Shown: positions 28,201 to 35,681 of the stretch, piece by piece
Position numbering within the stretch: the first letter of the stretch is position 1
Layout: each line of letters starts with the position of its first letter
DNA from: Listeria booriae
Lineage (GTDB): Bacteria > Bacillota > Bacilli > Lactobacillales > Listeriaceae
DNA: 64,000 nucleotides
Direction of reading: 5' to 3'
Assembly (NCBI RefSeq): GCF_000766865.1
Contig: NZ_JNFA01000028.1
Span: 124,001-188,000, forward strand
Notes under the pieces: model-generated
The model's input: the letters and a program-made list of their open reading frames with translations, nothing else
Databases searched by the model: none
What the model was told of the DNA's origin: nothing
Translations under genes and position numbers: made by a program

Positions 28201-29192
28201 TGAATATCGGCACTATCTTTAACACCAGCACAGCTTTTATCTGGATCACACTTATCGCGATAATCTGTATTATTTTATTTATCAGCATCTTATTCCTAAT
28301 GCGAAAACGAACGAAAATATCCAAAACGCAGCGCTACTATATTTTCCTAGCAATCGGCATTATCGTTGTAACCGCAGTGATATTACAATTAACGATTTAT
28401 ATGTCAAATACATATGAATTTCCAAAAGCTGTTTTATACACAACAGAAGTACTTTTTGTCGCGTACTTGACGATTATTTGCCTGGTTTTGGTGAAAGTGT
28501 ACCGCGCGAATTTGAGAGAGGCTGAGAAACGAAATCAAGAAGAACAAATGGCGCAGTTGCAACGTTATGTCACGAATGTGGAGCAGTTGCAGCATGAGGT
28601 TGTTCATTTCCAGCAAAACTATGTGGATGTGCTATCGAATCTAGAAACTTTGATTGCCAATGGTCAAATGGAAGAATTGGCGATGTATTTTGATGAAAAT
28701 ATTTTACCAGTGAACAAAAGCATGGTGGATAATAAATACAAGTTGTCGCAGATTAAGAACATGCACGTGTTGGAACTAAAAGGCTTACTTGCGGCGAAAA
28801 TGATGCGTGCTCAGGAACTGAAAATTGATGCGCAGTTGGAGATTGTGGAACCGATTGAAAGCTTGGAAATGTATAAAGTCGAGTTATGTCAGATTGTTGG
28901 GATATTGCTTGATAACGCGATTGAGGCGAGCGCTGGAACGACGGCTGCTTTTATGAAAGTGGCATTTGTGAAGAACGAGAACACGGTGACGATGCTTGTG
29001 CAAAATAGTGTACCTGATGAGATGCCTGAAATTCACCAAATGTTTGAAAAGGGCTTTTCGACAAAAGGTGAGAATCGTGGGTTGGGGTTGGCGATTGTTG
29101 ATGAGATCGTTAATAAAAACGCTTCGGTTGTGTTGGATACGCAGATTATGGATGATGGGACCTTTATGCAGGGACTTATTATAAGGCAGTAG
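28197..29192 (+). CDS. AgrC-like protein with intact ATPase domain but phospho-acceptor His replaced by Gln
   Basis: A 331-residue relative of AgrC that has only the last three membrane helices of the sensor, followed by the coiled linker, a dimerisation domain and a complete catalytic domain: N-box ILLDNAIEAS (asparagine 240) and G-box KGENRGLGLAIV (291-298). At the H-box position it reads HFQQNYVDVL; the histidine is glutamine 140 (codon CAA at 28614-28616), flanked by further changes of R to Q, D to N. It should bind ATP but cannot carry the phosphate at the usual site. Start overlaps the stop of receptor 1. Likely a dedicated kinase subunit for the neighbouring histidine-bearing receptors. 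Confidence 0.87.
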   Translation: MMNIGTIFNTSTAFIWITLIAIICIILFISILFLMRKRTKISKTQRYYIFLAIGIIVVTAVILQLTIYMSNTYEFPKAVLYTTEVLFVAYLTIICLVLVKVYRANLREAEKRNQEEQMAQLQRYVTNVEQLQHEVVHFQQNYVDVLSNLETLIANGQMEELAMYFDENILPVNKSMVDNKYKLSQIKNMHVLELKGLLAAKMMRAQELKIDAQLEIVEPIESLEMYKVELCQIVGILLDNAIEASAGTTAAFMKVAFVKNENTVTMLVQNSVPDEMPEIHQMFEKGFSTKGENRGLGLAIVDEIVNKNASVVLDTQIMDDGTFMQGLIIRQ

Positions 29193-29200
29193 GTGATTGT

Positions 29201-29986
29201 TTGATTGAGTTTATCGGAATAGCTGTAAGTCAGTTGCTTTTATTAGTTTTGAGTGTAAATATAATGACAAGAAATATTTTAACTAAATTAGAACTAGTTG
29301 CAGTAAGTATTATTTTATCTGTTTTCGGAACTATACTACTCGCACATATTCAATATTTTTCTCTTCTGTTTGTACTTGGCTTATTAACTATTGTATTGAA
29401 AATCAAAAAAGTGAGCTGGTTTATGGCGATAACAGCTCCAGTACTGGGCCAATTAGTGATGATAATGAGTGACTATATTATTAAGATAGAAAATAACTTC
29501 TTTTTTATAGTATGTTTGGCGGTACTAATGATTTTATCAAGTTTTGCCTTAAAGAGCGTGTTACCAAAAATCGAAAACGACTATTTTATATTGGCTTTAC
29601 TAATATTGACTACTATAATATTCTATATGTTTATTTATGCAGGCTCGTTGTATAATTTCCCTAAGGCCATTACTTCTATATACACACTAATCTTCGCAAC
29701 GTTTATACTGGCAATCGCTCTAACTTTTATAATCATAACGAAGATAAGCCAAAAACAATTAGAAATTCAGAAACAACAACTTGAATTAGCGCAACTAGAA
29801 GAATATACAACGCGAATGGAAAGTTTGTATGCTAGCATGAATATGTTCCGTCATGATTACATCAATATTTTGGCGAGTTTGCAAGGCTATATTGCGCAAG
29901 GGGACAAGACTATTTTGGAAAGTTACTTCAAGGAAACAATTGCGCCTTTGAAGAACACTTTTGAGGCTGCGGAGGGAGAAGAATGA
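29201..29986 (+). CDS. AgrC-like receptor lacking ATPase domain (receptor 2)
   Basis: A 261-residue protein with six or so hydrophobic helices, a coiled linker (QLELAQLEEYTTRMESLYASM) and the H-box MNMFRHDYINILASL with histidine 218. It ends 43 residues after the histidine. The start is TTG, with AGGTG about 5 bases upstream, eight bases after the kinase-subunit stop. Its stop overlaps receptor 3 by ATGA. The H-box region is almost identical to that of receptors 1 and 3, while the membrane part has diverged, as expected if the copies sense different ligands. Confidence 0.84.
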   Translation: MIEFIGIAVSQLLLLVLSVNIMTRNILTKLELVAVSIILSVFGTILLAHIQYFSLLFVLGLLTIVLKIKKVSWFMAITAPVLGQLVMIMSDYIIKIENNFFFIVCLAVLMILSSFALKSVLPKIENDYFILALLILTTIIFYMFIYAGSLYNFPKAITSIYTLIFATFILAIALTFIIITKISQKQLEIQKQQLELAQLEEYTTRMESLYASMNMFRHDYINILASLQGYIAQGDKTILESYFKETIAPLKNTFEAAEGEE

Positions 29987-30846
29987 CATATTCTATAGTA
30001 ATGCTGATTGTCGCGGGAACCCTGCAACTTTTAGGTATGGCAATTGTGGCGAATATAATAGCGAATAAAGTTCTTCGAAAAAGAGATATTGCTATAGCGA
30101 CCTTATTTATGACAATAGGAGGAACATTGTTTCTTAATTCCATGCAATATTTTACGATTATTTACACAGTAGGAGTCCTATTTGTTTTTATGAAGTGGCG
30201 AAAAGCGGGTTGGGTAATCTCATTAGTAGCCCCGATGTTGTCATTTTTATTGGCTGTTGTAGTGGATTATATATTGAGTTGGGGTGTCGGAAAGGCATTT
30301 GGAGTGTATGCAAGTGATTATGATAGTAGTATTCTTGGCGTAACGTTAACAATACTAGTTTTTTTGTTGCCATTCTTCATGTGTGCTTACTTACTTGGGT
30401 TAGTCATTCATAGGATTTTGTACAGACAAAGTACTGCTGATGTCCTAACTCGTAATGGATTCGTGGTAGTTATCTTAATGCTGATGACAAGTATGATTAC
30501 CTATTTACTTATTTCTGCAGAAAATGTGTTAGGTTTCCCAGAACAATTATTAACGGTTTACCCCATTTTATTCATCACATTCTTTCTAATTATCTGTATC
30601 GTCTTTTTGATTATCAATAAAATTGGACAAGAACGGGAAAACATGAAAAAGCGCGAAATGGAGATGGCTCAGCTTCGCGATTACACTGTTCGGTTAGAAG
30701 AAATGTATGCAAATATGAATATGTTCCGTCATGATTACATTAATATTTTGGCGAGTTTGCATGGTTATATTGAGCAAGGAGATCAGGAGTTATTAGAAAC
30801 TTATTTTGAAGAAGTGGTGAAGCCGCTAAAACAAAAATTCAACTAA
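29983..30846 (+). CDS. AgrC-like receptor lacking ATPase domain (receptor 3)
   Basis: A 287-residue protein: about seven hydrophobic helices, a charged coiled linker (NMKKREMEMAQLRDYTVRLEE), the H-box MNMFRHDYINILASL with histidine 250, and an end 37 residues later at PLKQKFN. The ATP-binding domain is absent. The four-base start/stop overlap with receptor 2 keeps expression stoichiometric. A clean AAGGAG ribosome site for the following gene lies right after its stop. Confidence 0.85.
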   Translation: MTYSIVMLIVAGTLQLLGMAIVANIIANKVLRKRDIAIATLFMTIGGTLFLNSMQYFTIIYTVGVLFVFMKWRKAGWVISLVAPMLSFLLAVVVDYILSWGVGKAFGVYASDYDSSILGVTLTILVFLLPFFMCAYLLGLVIHRILYRQSTADVLTRNGFVVVILMLMTSMITYLLISAENVLGFPEQLLTVYPILFITFFLIICIVFLIINKIGQERENMKKREMEMAQLRDYTVRLEEMYANMNMFRHDYINILASLHGYIEQGDQELLETYFEEVVKPLKQKFN

Positions 30847-30862
30847 AAGATAAGGAGAAGCT

Positions 30863-31963
30863 ATGCAGACATTACTTTTATTCATTTTTTCAGGGGCGTT
30901 ACAGATTGCAATCTTCGTGATATGTTCTGACGTTATCGCACAACGTGTACTGACAAAGCGAGAAATCTTGTATATTTCAATCTTGTTATGGCTTATCGGA
31001 ATCCCGTTACTATTAACTGTTCAATATTTCTCCTTAGTCGTAGTCATTGGGGTCCTGGCACTGGTTTTTAAATGGAAAAAGAAAACGTGGGTACAGGCTA
31101 TTACTATATCGATTATTCCTATCTTATTAATGGTTTTAGGAAATTATATTTTTGAGTTTCTATTTATAATCATTTTTGGTGGGAGTAATGCGCGTTATGT
31201 TGGGGATATTTTTTACATACTTCTATCCAGTTTTTTGATATTCATTCTAGTGTTTGGATTATCTCACTTAATTAAAAAAGCATTTCAAAGTCAAATCTAT
31301 AAAAATATGTCTAAACAAAGTGGCTATTTACTGGCAATGCTTCTAATTATTACTGCAGTTACGATTTACATTTTTATTTATATCGGTGCTACATATAATT
31401 TCTCAAATGATATTATTGTTGCCAATGCATATTTATTTGTCATTTTTATACTAGCGATTTTGATGATTTTTTCTATCGTCTATTACACTAGCAAACAACA
31501 AAATAAAGTCATGAAACAAAGAATAGAACTCAAAGCATTGGCGGACTACACTACTTCAATAGAAACTATCTCTAGTGACATGAGCCAATTCAAACACGAC
31601 TACATCAACATCTTATCAAGTCTACACGGCTATATAGAACAAGGCGATACATTACAATTAAAAACCTATTTCAAAAACACAATCACACCACTAAAAACCA
31701 ATTTAACCAACAATCAAAACCAACTAGCAACCTTACAAAAAATCAATAATCTAACATTCCGAGCAACACTAAACACCCTATTTACCAAAGCTAAACAAAA
31801 ACGAATAGACCTCCACCTAGAAATCACCGACCATTTTCAAATGACCGATGAGCAATGCACAACCATCGAAATCCAACTTGCAGAACTAATCAACCAGCAT
31901 CAAAACACGAAACTCAAGCTTAATCTAACACCATCTGGGATAGAAAGGATGTCGAGCGAATGA
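30863..31963 (+). CDS. AgrC-like receptor with degenerate ATPase domain (receptor 4)
   Basis: A 366-residue protein with a seven-helix sensor and an H-box MSQFKHDYINILSSL (histidine 245). Unlike receptors 1-3 it continues, but the C-terminal part is a worn ATPase domain: where AgrC has I-L-L-D-N-A-I-E-A it reads EIQLAELINQHQ without the asparagine, and it ends before any G-box. The 3' part, from about 31560, switches to strongly A/C-ending codons. The stop overlaps the AgrA-like gene by ATGA. It probably illustrates an intermediate stage toward the truncated receptors. Confidence 0.84.
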   Translation: MQTLLLFIFSGALQIAIFVICSDVIAQRVLTKREILYISILLWLIGIPLLLTVQYFSLVVVIGVLALVFKWKKKTWVQAITISIIPILLMVLGNYIFEFLFIIIFGGSNARYVGDIFYILLSSFLIFILVFGLSHLIKKAFQSQIYKNMSKQSGYLLAMLLIITAVTIYIFIYIGATYNFSNDIIVANAYLFVIFILAILMIFSIVYYTSKQQNKVMKQRIELKALADYTTSIETISSDMSQFKHDYINILSSLHGYIEQGDTLQLKTYFKNTITPLKTNLTNNQNQLATLQKINNLTFRATLNTLFTKAKQKRIDLHLEITDHFQMTDEQCTTIEIQLAELINQHQNTKLKLNLTPSGIERMSSE

Positions 31964-32682
31964 TTCCAATTTACATTTGTGAAGATGACACGATGCAGCG
32001 AGAAGAAATTGCATCCTATATAGAAGACTATATCAAAATCGAACATAAAGACATGCACATCCAACTAAAAACAGAAAGCCCAGACAAATTGCTCGAATCC
32101 ATTCAGAAAAAACACGAACCAGGCTTATATTTCCTCGATGTGGCCTTAAAAACACAATCCATAAACGGTTTCGAACTAGCAAAAGAAATTCGCAAAAACG
32201 ATCCCCGAGGATTCATTGTTTTCATTACATCGCACTCAGAAATGAGCTACTTAACGTTCACCTACAAAATCGAAGCAATGGACTACATCATCAAAGACGA
32301 CTACAAAAATATCCAAAGACGCGTTATCGAGTGCATTCAAAGCGTAACCAAGCGCGTCAAAAATAACGATAAACCAGGCAAATATTTAACGATAAAAACC
32401 GACGATCGCATTCTACATGAACCACTAGAAAATATATTGTTTATCGAAACATCATCGCGCGCTCACCGAATCATCCTGCATAGCAAAAAACGCAAAATCG
32501 AATTTTACGGTAAAATTAAAGAAATTGCAGCCAAACTAGACCAGCGTTTCATCAGAACCCACCGTTCTTTCCTCGTAAACAAAGACCACATCAAAGAAGT
32601 TGACCTAGCCAAAGGTATCGTTTACATGAACAACGGACAAAAATGTCTCCTCTCCACGAGAATGCGAAAAAATTTAGAATAA
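31960..32682 (+). CDS. AgrA-like LytTR response regulator (second copy)
   Basis: A 240-residue response regulator. Acidic pocket CEDD at residues 8-10, phospho-acceptor aspartate 60 in LYFLDVAL, and the conserved lysine in YIIKDDY. The C-terminal LytTR domain shows LENILFIETSSRAHRIILHS and FIRTHRSFLVNKDHIKEVD. It is clearly paralogous to the AgrA at 35682 (shared PRGFIVFIT, SYLTFTYK, EAMDYIIKDD). Translation is coupled to receptor 4. It would accept phosphate from the receptor histidines and bind the 21-bp-period repeats. Codons are A/C-ending. A terminator follows. Confidence 0.92.
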   Translation: MIPIYICEDDTMQREEIASYIEDYIKIEHKDMHIQLKTESPDKLLESIQKKHEPGLYFLDVALKTQSINGFELAKEIRKNDPRGFIVFITSHSEMSYLTFTYKIEAMDYIIKDDYKNIQRRVIECIQSVTKRVKNNDKPGKYLTIKTDDRILHEPLENILFIETSSRAHRIILHSKKRKIEFYGKIKEIAAKLDQRFIRTHRSFLVNKDHIKEVDLAKGIVYMNNGQKCLLSTRMRKNLE

Positions 32683-32687
32683 AAGCA

Positions 32688-32730
32688 AACCAAGAAGCTG
32701 AAAATAAAGCAGTTTTCTTGGTTATTTTTA
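32688..32730 (+). terminator. Intrinsic terminator after the receptor array
   Basis: AACCAAGAA with TTCTTGGTT, extended by GCTG and CAG, and a 9-base loop; ATTTTTAT follows. It separates the array from the agrBDCA locus. Confidence 0.72.
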
Positions 32731-32784
32731 TGTCAAAAAACCTTTTAAAGTTATAAATATAACTAAAAATATAGCGTTTTTTTG

Positions 32785-32850
32785 CGTTCACTTACAAAAA
32801 CGCGACGTTTACGAACGATTGCGTCAGAAACCGCTTTTCTATCGTATAAT
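32785..32850 (+). promoter_or_regulatory. LytTR-type direct repeats and promoter, site C (agr P2-like)
   Basis: CGTTCACT at 32785-32792 and CGTTTACG at 32806-32813, 21-bp period; the consensus -10 TATAAT at 32845-32850 begins 32 bases after the repeat end and there is no matching -35 (CGTCAG). This is the arrangement of an autoactivated agr operon promoter. The agr operon starts at 32927. Confidence 0.72.
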
Positions 32851-32926
32851 TGGTTTATGAAAGTAAGGCTTACGGAGATGAGCCAGAGAATCACACTATT
32901 AGACACTGAAAGGACTAGATTACGGT

Positions 32927-33505
32927 ATGATGAAACCATTTATTCCAGTAGGATTGGCTAGCACACAATCATGCTCCTTTTTCCAAAAGGAAATTATGCG
33001 TGATCAGCAGTTCTTTAGCCCCGTCTTGGCTAAAATTAATTTGGTGGACCGTAATAGTGAAGATTCTAAATGGGATTGTCTCATGTTAGCGGTATTTTCT
33101 GAGCTTGATCGCTACTATATAAATAATCAAGACCACTATATGGAGGGTTTTCCTATTTCCAACAACGAGCCAAAATATAAAATGTTAATCACATATCGTG
33201 GTTACATCTACTTTTTGGACAGCATTACAAAGCATGTTGGCATTAGTGATAATCGCTTCTTAGTAGGACTTAACCGCGACAAGTTGTATATGATTGCTTA
33301 TCGGGATGAGGCACTTTATTGTAAGCCGCTGAGAGGGAAGACTAGTCTTCTTTCTCAAGATGGCGTAGTAACGCGAAACATAGAGAAAATATTAGATATG
33401 AATGAAATACCGAATGATAGGGTAGAAATTGCAGAGTTTGTTAATTCGGACAGAGTTAGTGAAATTTCACTAGTCTCTGTCTGGGAATTAGCACTCGGTG
33501 AATAG
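32927..33505 (+). CDS. Protein of unknown function, first gene of the agr operon
   Basis: A 192-residue soluble protein with no signal peptide or membrane helix and no family I recognise. Sequence features are an N-terminal cysteine (STQSCSFFQKE) and aromatic stretches (ITYRGYIYFLDSITKHVG, MIAYRDEALYCKP). It sits between the predicted agr promoter (site C) and agrB, 13 bases before agrB, an unusual extra gene compared with the four-gene agrBDCA operon. The AAAGGA site is 12 bases from ATG 32927, a little long; ATG 32930 follows directly. Function could be regulation or processing of the signalling system, but nothing in the sequence shows it. Confidence 0.72.
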   Translation: MMKPFIPVGLASTQSCSFFQKEIMRDQQFFSPVLAKINLVDRNSEDSKWDCLMLAVFSELDRYYINNQDHYMEGFPISNNEPKYKMLITYRGYIYFLDSITKHVGISDNRFLVGLNRDKLYMIAYRDEALYCKPLRGKTSLLSQDGVVTRNIEKILDMNEIPNDRVEIAEFVNSDRVSEISLVSVWELALGE

Positions 33506-33518
33506 GGAGGCGAATGGT

Positions 33519-34127
33519 ATGTTTAGTTTGACCGTCCCCAATATGGCAACAAAGATTACCAAAACGATTTTTCGCGATAGAGAAGTCGACGAAGATAGAT
33601 TCGCTATTGTAAAGTATGGCGTGGAAATATTTTTAGTAAACGTGACGAAAGGTATCATCGTATACCTCGCCGCTGCCTTGCTCGGGATGCTTTGGCAGAC
33701 GTTGGTTGTACATCTTTCATACTTGATGATTCGTAGGCATTCGTTTGGTCTGCATGCGAAGACGAGTTTGGGTTGCACAATAACAAGCGTTGTAATGTTC
33801 GTGATATTACCTTATTTTGTGAAAGAAGTTCAATTGTCGGAATGGATGATTGTACTTATAAGTGGCTTAATTTTACTGAATATTGCAATATTTGCACCTT
33901 CGGATACTGAAAATATGCCGCTTTTTAACGCTCAAAAAAGACACACTTTGAGGCGAAAATCGATTTTCGACACTATTTTAGTACTTGCTTTAGGGTTTCT
34001 AGCACCTTGGGCATGGATGCATATTTGTGTCTTAATGGGAGCACTGATTCAGTCAGCAACTATTAATCCAGTTACGTACAAATTATTAAAGAGGGGGTAC
34101 AATAATTATGAAAAAGACACCATATAA
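33519..34127 (+). CDS. agrB: AgrB, membrane protease processing the autoinducing peptide
   Basis: A 202-residue membrane protein that cleaves the AgrD precursor and forms its thiolactone. It has the AgrB catalytic pair at the usual seven-residue spacing: histidine 79 in FGLHAKTS and cysteine 86 in LGCTI, and the FAPSDTENMPL loop. About five or six hydrophobic helices. The ATG at 33519 has GGGAGG 8 bases upstream; an in-frame GTG at 33498 overlaps the upstream gene and is less likely. agrD begins inside its last codons. Confidence 0.93.
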   Translation: MFSLTVPNMATKITKTIFRDREVDEDRFAIVKYGVEIFLVNVTKGIIVYLAAALLGMLWQTLVVHLSYLMIRRHSFGLHAKTSLGCTITSVVMFVILPYFVKEVQLSEWMIVLISGLILLNIAIFAPSDTENMPLFNAQKRHTLRRKSIFDTILVLALGFLAPWAWMHICVLMGALIQSATINPVTYKLLKRGYNNYEKDTI

Positions 34128-34260
34128 AAATAGTCTTAATAAAAAATTTATGGCTCAATTAGAGAAAAAGGCGAGTAATTTAGCGGAAAAATCGGTTGTC
34201 AAATCTTGTGGCATGTTCACTTATGAACCAACAGTCCCAACAAGTTTGTTAAAAAAATAA
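34108..34260 (+). CDS. agrD: AgrD, autoinducing peptide precursor
   Basis: A 50-residue peptide precursor too short for most gene callers. The N-terminal 25 residues form an amphipathic basic helix (KKFMAQLEKKASNLAEK), the core is KSCGMFTYEP, and the tail is TVPTSLLKK. The E-P after the core and the cysteine position align with the Listeria AgrD core as I recall it (ACFMFV followed by YEP), giving a predicted thiolactone ring C-G-M-F-T. It overlaps agrB by 20 bases and has GAGGGGG about 10 bases upstream. Confidence 0.9.
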   Translation: MKKTPYKNSLNKKFMAQLEKKASNLAEKSVVKSCGMFTYEPTVPTSLLKK

Positions 34261-34282
34261 TTTGCCTTTATGATGCATTCAT

Positions 34283-34330
34283 TTGTCAATTAGAGTATCT
34301 TGAACTATAATTTAGTAATAGATACTCTAA
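34283..34330 (+). promoter_or_regulatory. Separate agrCA promoter inside an 11-bp inverted repeat
   Basis: Consensus promoter TTGTCA at 34283-34288 and TATAAT at 34306-34311, 17-base spacer, in the 89-base gap between agrD and agrC. A perfect inverted repeat, TTAGAGTATCT at 34290-34300 and AGATACTCTAA at 34320-34330, brackets the -10. It may be an operator, or a hairpin in read-through mRNA. Confidence 0.72.
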
Positions 34331-34349
34331 ATTCGACATAGGAGGAATT

Positions 34350-35663
34350 ATGGAGAAAATTTTACAAGGGATAGTTTTAGGTGGAGTTGAAATTGTTGCG
34401 CTAGTAATTGGTATACAAATAATTAGTAGAATTAGTTTTTCATGGAAGCTAAGGATGTATGTAATAGGATTTTTAATGTTAACTGCAATACCAATATATT
34501 TTTATATGTTACCGAAAGGTTTACAGTATCTTTCTGTAATATACATGATGTTAGTAGTTCTAGTTATCCTTTTTATACAAACCAAAAAAGTAAGGCTACC
34601 TCTAATTACAATATTTGTTACATTTATTTGTATGGTCATCTCAGATGCAATAGCTAGCAATATGACATTAGGTTTCGGAGAACTCATTAATCATAAGTTT
34701 CCAAGTTATGGTTGGCTTACAATAGTTCTCTATACTTGTTGTATAGCTTTACTGTTGAAAATTATTGATATTATAATGAATAGAAACTACAGAGAATCAA
34801 TATTCCAAGGTAAGTACTTATCGTTGATACTGGTAGTTAGTGCTACGACAATTTTATTATTTTATTTGTATATCTGGCAAGGGGCAAAATTAAATTTTCC
34901 AGACAATATAATTAGAATGAATGCTATAGTTTTTATTGCCTATGCTTTAGTAATGATAATAGTTTTAGCTATCATTGTTAAGAATGCTGTTAGAAGTGCC
35001 AAAGTCGAAGCGCAAGCTCTCCAAATGCGGCAACTTCAGGAATATGTTGGTGCGCTGGAAGCTTTGCAGAAAGATGTTCGTGTTTTTAGGCATGATTATG
35101 TTAATATTTTATCGGGGATTAATGGGTTTATCACGAATGAAGATATGGACGGGTTGCGGGTTTATTTTAGGACGAAGGTCATTCCGATGAACTCGGATAT
35201 GGAAGTCAATATTTCGAAACTGGCGACTTTACATAACTTAGAAGTAGTTGAATTGAAGGGCTTGTTTGCGACGAAATTGATTCGGGCGCAGGAGCTTGGT
35301 GTGAATGCACAGGTGGAGGTTTATAAGAAAATCGACCAGATAAATATGGATAGTATTGATTTGTGTCGCGCAGTGGGAATTTTATTGGATAACGCGATTG
35401 AGGCAGTTATGGGAACGGAAGATCCGACAATTCGCGTTGCAATTATTCAGAAAAAAGATGCGATTGTACTTGTTTTTGCTAATAATTTACCGGAGGATTC
35501 GCCGCCTGTTCATCAGTTCTTTGATGAAGGTTTTTCGACGAAGGGTGAGAATCGCGGGCTTGGTTTGTCAACTTTGAAAAAGACGTTGAAGAAATATCCG
35601 AATGTATCTCTAGACACGAAAGTAACGCAACTTGGGTTCGTGCAGGAACTTGAAATCGGCTAA
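34350..35663 (+). CDS. agrC: AgrC, full-length sensor histidine kinase
   Basis: A 437-residue quorum-sensing kinase for the AgrD-derived peptide. Six or seven hydrophobic helices occupy residues 1-210, then a coiled linker, the H-box FRHDYVNIL with histidine 248, the N-box ILLDNAIEA with asparagine 348, and the G-box KGENRGLGLSTL. All catalytic parts are present, in contrast to the receptor array upstream. It is 19 bases upstream of agrA. Its ATPase and dimerisation regions are the closest match to those of the kinase subunit at 28197. Confidence 0.94.
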   Translation: MEKILQGIVLGGVEIVALVIGIQIISRISFSWKLRMYVIGFLMLTAIPIYFYMLPKGLQYLSVIYMMLVVLVILFIQTKKVRLPLITIFVTFICMVISDAIASNMTLGFGELINHKFPSYGWLTIVLYTCCIALLLKIIDIIMNRNYRESIFQGKYLSLILVVSATTILLFYLYIWQGAKLNFPDNIIRMNAIVFIAYALVMIIVLAIIVKNAVRSAKVEAQALQMRQLQEYVGALEALQKDVRVFRHDYVNILSGINGFITNEDMDGLRVYFRTKVIPMNSDMEVNISKLATLHNLEVVELKGLFATKLIRAQELGVNAQVEVYKKIDQINMDSIDLCRAVGILLDNAIEAVMGTEDPTIRVAIIQKKDAIVLVFANNLPEDSPPVHQFFDEGFSTKGENRGLGLSTLKKTLKKYPNVSLDTKVTQLGFVQELEIG

Positions 35664-35681
35664 CTTGGAGAGGGTGAGGAG

